From: Paenibacillus phyllosphaerae
GTDB taxonomy: Bacteria > Bacillota > Bacilli > Paenibacillales > Paenibacillaceae
Assembly: GCF_014192105.1 (NCBI RefSeq)
Contig: NZ_JACHXK010000018.1
Location: 62,001-126,000 of the forward strand
DNA: 64,000 nt
Direction: 5' to 3'
In this document: one piece after another, positions 62,423 to 64,000 of the stretch
How positions within the stretch are numbered: position 1 is the first letter of the stretch
Layout: every line of letters begins with the position of its first letter
Notes under the pieces: generated by a model
Told to the model about the DNA's origin: nothing
Seen by the model: the letters and a program-made list of their open reading frames with translations, nothing else
Databases searched by the model: none
Position numbers and translations under genes: made by a program

Positions 62423-63449
62423 GCGGACATATATCGTGGCTGGCTATGTGAGCGGCGACAAGCTGCAGGAGGTGACCGCGGAGGACTGCCGGAAGTTGAC
62501 GCATCTGAACATTGCGTTTGGTCATGTAAGGGAGGATGCGATCTGCGTTGAACACTTAGGTCATCTAGGGCATCTCCAGTTACTCAAGCGCGACCATCCG
62601 GAGCTTAAGATTTTGCTGTCTGTTGGCGGCTGGAGCGCAGGGGGTTTCTCCGAAGCGGCTTCGACCGAAGCGGGAAGAGCGCGCATGGCCGAGGCCGCGC
62701 TTCGCATTCTTCGGGAGCATCCGTTCGACGGCATTGACCTGGACTGGGAGTACCCGTGCTACGGGGTGGCAGGCATTGCGGCAAGTCCCAACGATAAGAA
62801 GAATTTTACGCTGCTCATCCAGACGATGCGGGAAGCGCTGGACCAACATGGAACGTTAGAAGGCCGACATTACCTGCTGACGATCGCTGCGGGCGCTGAC
62901 AGCTATTATGTGGATGGGACGGAGATGCATGAGGTCCAGCGGTATCTGGATTTTGTTCAGTTGATGACCTACGATATGCGTGGCGGATTTCAGAATTTAA
63001 CGGGACACCATACGAATCTGTATACGCCGACCGGGGACCTGTTTCGAATCAGCGTCGAGGCTTCCGTCGAACTATTCATAAGAGCCGGTGTCCCGCGCGA
63101 GAAGCTCGTGATCGGAGCCGCTTTCTATTCTCGGATATGGAAGGGGGTACCGGACCGTAACCAGGGATTATACCAGATGGCGGAAACGACCGGCGGATAC
63201 GGACCCGATTTCACAGAGCTGGTCGCCGCGTACATCGGCAAGAACGGCTATACCCGGCATTGGGACGAGGAAGCCTGCGCGCCGTTTTTATTTAATGGCA
63301 ACAGCCTAATCTCTTACGACGACGAAGAATCGATTCGGCACAAATGCGGTTTCATCAATAACAACGGGTTGGCCGGTATCATGTTCTGGGAATACAGCTG
63401 TGATGGCACGCATCGGCTGCTTACGACGATGCACGACAATTTGACGTAA
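62415..63449 (+). CDS. GH18 family hydrolase, apparently cytoplasmic
   Basis: 344 residues, TIM barrel. The GH18 signature is complete: SVGGWSAGG, then FDGIDLDWEYP with Asp105, Asp108, Asp110 and acid Glu112, QLMTYDMRGGF, and a final GIMFWEYSCDG. It uses substrate-assisted catalysis on GlcNAc-beta-1,4 bonds, as chitinases or endo-beta-N-acetylglucosaminidases do. No signal peptide is present, so it should act on imported material. It overlaps the transglutaminase-fold gene by eight bases (AGGAGGAAAGAG is its ribosome binding site) and is surely co-translated. Confidence 0.9.
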   Translation: MNKRTYIVAGYVSGDKLQEVTAEDCRKLTHLNIAFGHVREDAICVEHLGHLGHLQLLKRDHPELKILLSVGGWSAGGFSEAASTEAGRARMAEAALRILREHPFDGIDLDWEYPCYGVAGIAASPNDKKNFTLLIQTMREALDQHGTLEGRHYLLTIAAGADSYYVDGTEMHEVQRYLDFVQLMTYDMRGGFQNLTGHHTNLYTPTGDLFRISVEASVELFIRAGVPREKLVIGAAFYSRIWKGVPDRNQGLYQMAETTGGYGPDFTELVAAYIGKNGYTRHWDEEACAPFLFNGNSLISYDDEESIRHKCGFINNNGLAGIMFWEYSCDGTHRLLTTMHDNLT

Positions 63450-63457
63450 GGCCAAGG

Positions 63458-63480
63458 GCCGTCCGATGGGCGGTCTTTTG
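63458..63480 (+). terminator. Terminator of the transglutaminase/GH18 operon
   Basis: GGCCGTCC pairs with GGGCGGTC around GAT, followed by TTTTG. Confidence 0.7.
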
Positions 63481-63499
63481 ACGTTAGCACACCTTTAAC

Positions 63500-63699
63500 A
63501 AGAGGGTGGGGCTAACGCTTCTCGCGTTGGCCTCCCTGCGGCATATCAAACGCGCAGGACCATGAGGTCTTGCGCGAGGGCCCTGAGGCAGAATTAGAAT
63601 TAATGCAATTGGCAACTGAAGTGTTTAAGAGATTGGATATACCTATATGAACCCGATCTGATTATAGTTGGCGGGGCAGCGTCTTCAATTAACACTAAA
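63500..63699. other. Gap with hairpins and a frame-broken gene relic
   Basis: Two hairpins lie at about 63505-63535 (GGCTAACGC/GCGTTGGCC) and 63551-63578 (GCGCAGGACC/GGTCTTGCGC). After them, plus-strand codons read ELELMQLATEVFKRLDIP and, one frame over, YEPDLIIVGGAASSIN to a stop, which looks like one reading frame broken by an indel. The protein is not recognised. Confidence 0.4.
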
Positions 63700-64000
63700 C
63701 TATAAGGAAAGCGGCTTAACTTCCCGAAAGAACCATTTGTATACGGACCGAACCGCATAAACCATAATCACCATCGATAAAAATGTGTCGTACCAGTCCC
63801 ATTGCAAATACTTAATCAGCAGCGTGTACTTTTCAATGAAATACTCCGCCAAGGTGAATGCGCCCATGGTCGTGATATAGTACAATAACTTGATCGAGAG
63901 GCGGCTATCCTTAGGATAATAAATATTGAAGAATACACATATAACCGGAAGGATCAAAAACTCAAAGGAAAAGCTCGTGGCATTTGCCTTGTGCATTTCC
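63700..64000 (-). CDS. CBO0543-like integral membrane protein (5' part outside window)
   Basis: About 99 visible residues with three hydrophobic helices. FTLAEYFIEKYTLLIKYLQWDWYDTFLSM matches the EYxxEKYTxLIxYxxWxWYxSF pattern of the CBO0543 family common in Bacillus and Paenibacillus, whose function is unknown. The frame stays open to the right edge; family members are about 160 residues or more, so the Met at 63996 is probably internal. The stop follows a basic EVKPLSL end. Confidence 0.7.
   Translation of the reverse strand, partial: EMHKANATSFSFEFLILPVICVFFNIYYPKDSRLSIKLLYYITTMGAFTLAEYFIEKYTLLIKYLQWDWYDTFLSMVIMVYAVRSVYKWFFREVKPLSL

Overview
The window looks like chromosome of a spore-forming Firmicute close to Paenibacillus. 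Signs are strong GGAGG-type ribosome binding sites, several LplABC/CUT1 sugar importers without their own ATPase, YesM/YesN-type two-component systems, AraC regulators with large extracellular sensor domains, a T-box before a threonyl-tRNA synthetase gene, a Ger(x)C germination-protein remnant, and YdjO- and YmcC-like genes. No rRNA, tRNA, CRISPR array, intact insertion sequence or prophage was recognised.

Layout. (1) 1-9755: end of a CBM9-type protein, a YesN/YesM two-component pair, a CUT1 sugar importer (two permeases and a lipoprotein) and a secreted modular clan GH-A glycosidase. (2) 9756-13430: housekeeping and small genes: a GreA-like protein, YdjO, a stalk-domain protein, a YmcC-like membrane protein and a 2H phosphoesterase. 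(3) 13429-35372: a large plant cell wall (hemicellulose and pectin) locus. It holds a minus-strand importer with its AraC regulator; GH43 and GH28 genes; an AraC/cupin regulator; CE8, esterase and GH105 genes; a GH95 gene; and a second LplBCA importer followed by a second sensor-AraC regulator. None of the enzymes in this block has a visible signal peptide, which suggests import of oligosaccharides followed by digestion in the cytoplasm. (4) 35529-41238: a membrane-anchored PAF-acetylhydrolase-like esterase, a tannase-like lipoprotein with Pro-Glu-Gly-Gly repeats, and an OmpR/HisKA two-component system. (5) 41240-50560: mixed region with a 515-bp noncoding element bounded by 18-bp inverted repeats, a PadR-like plus Rad52/DdrA-like gene pair, a deoxynucleoside kinase, a MocR regulator, an MFS transporter, three gene remnants, and a PAS kinase whose H-box histidine is tyrosine. 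(6) 50900-53209: T-box-controlled threonyl-tRNA synthetase. (7) 53652-63449: a third Lpl-type importer, its divergent sensor-AraC regulator, and an operon of a tandem transglutaminase-fold protein and a GH18 hydrolase, both apparently cytoplasmic. (8) The right edge has a decayed spacer and part of a CBO0543-like membrane protein gene.

How the genes fit together. Each carbohydrate module pairs a surface sensor/AraC-domain regulator with an ATPase-less importer (an MsmX-type ATPase elsewhere is presumed) and cytoplasmic hydrolases. The clearest new observations are a shared promoter architecture before the GH95 gene and the neighbouring importer (two boxes and a -10 at identical spacing), the transglutaminase/GH18 pair, the H-to-Y kinase, the 515-bp inverted-repeat element next to a Rad52-like gene, and a short upstream reading frame overlapping ydjO.
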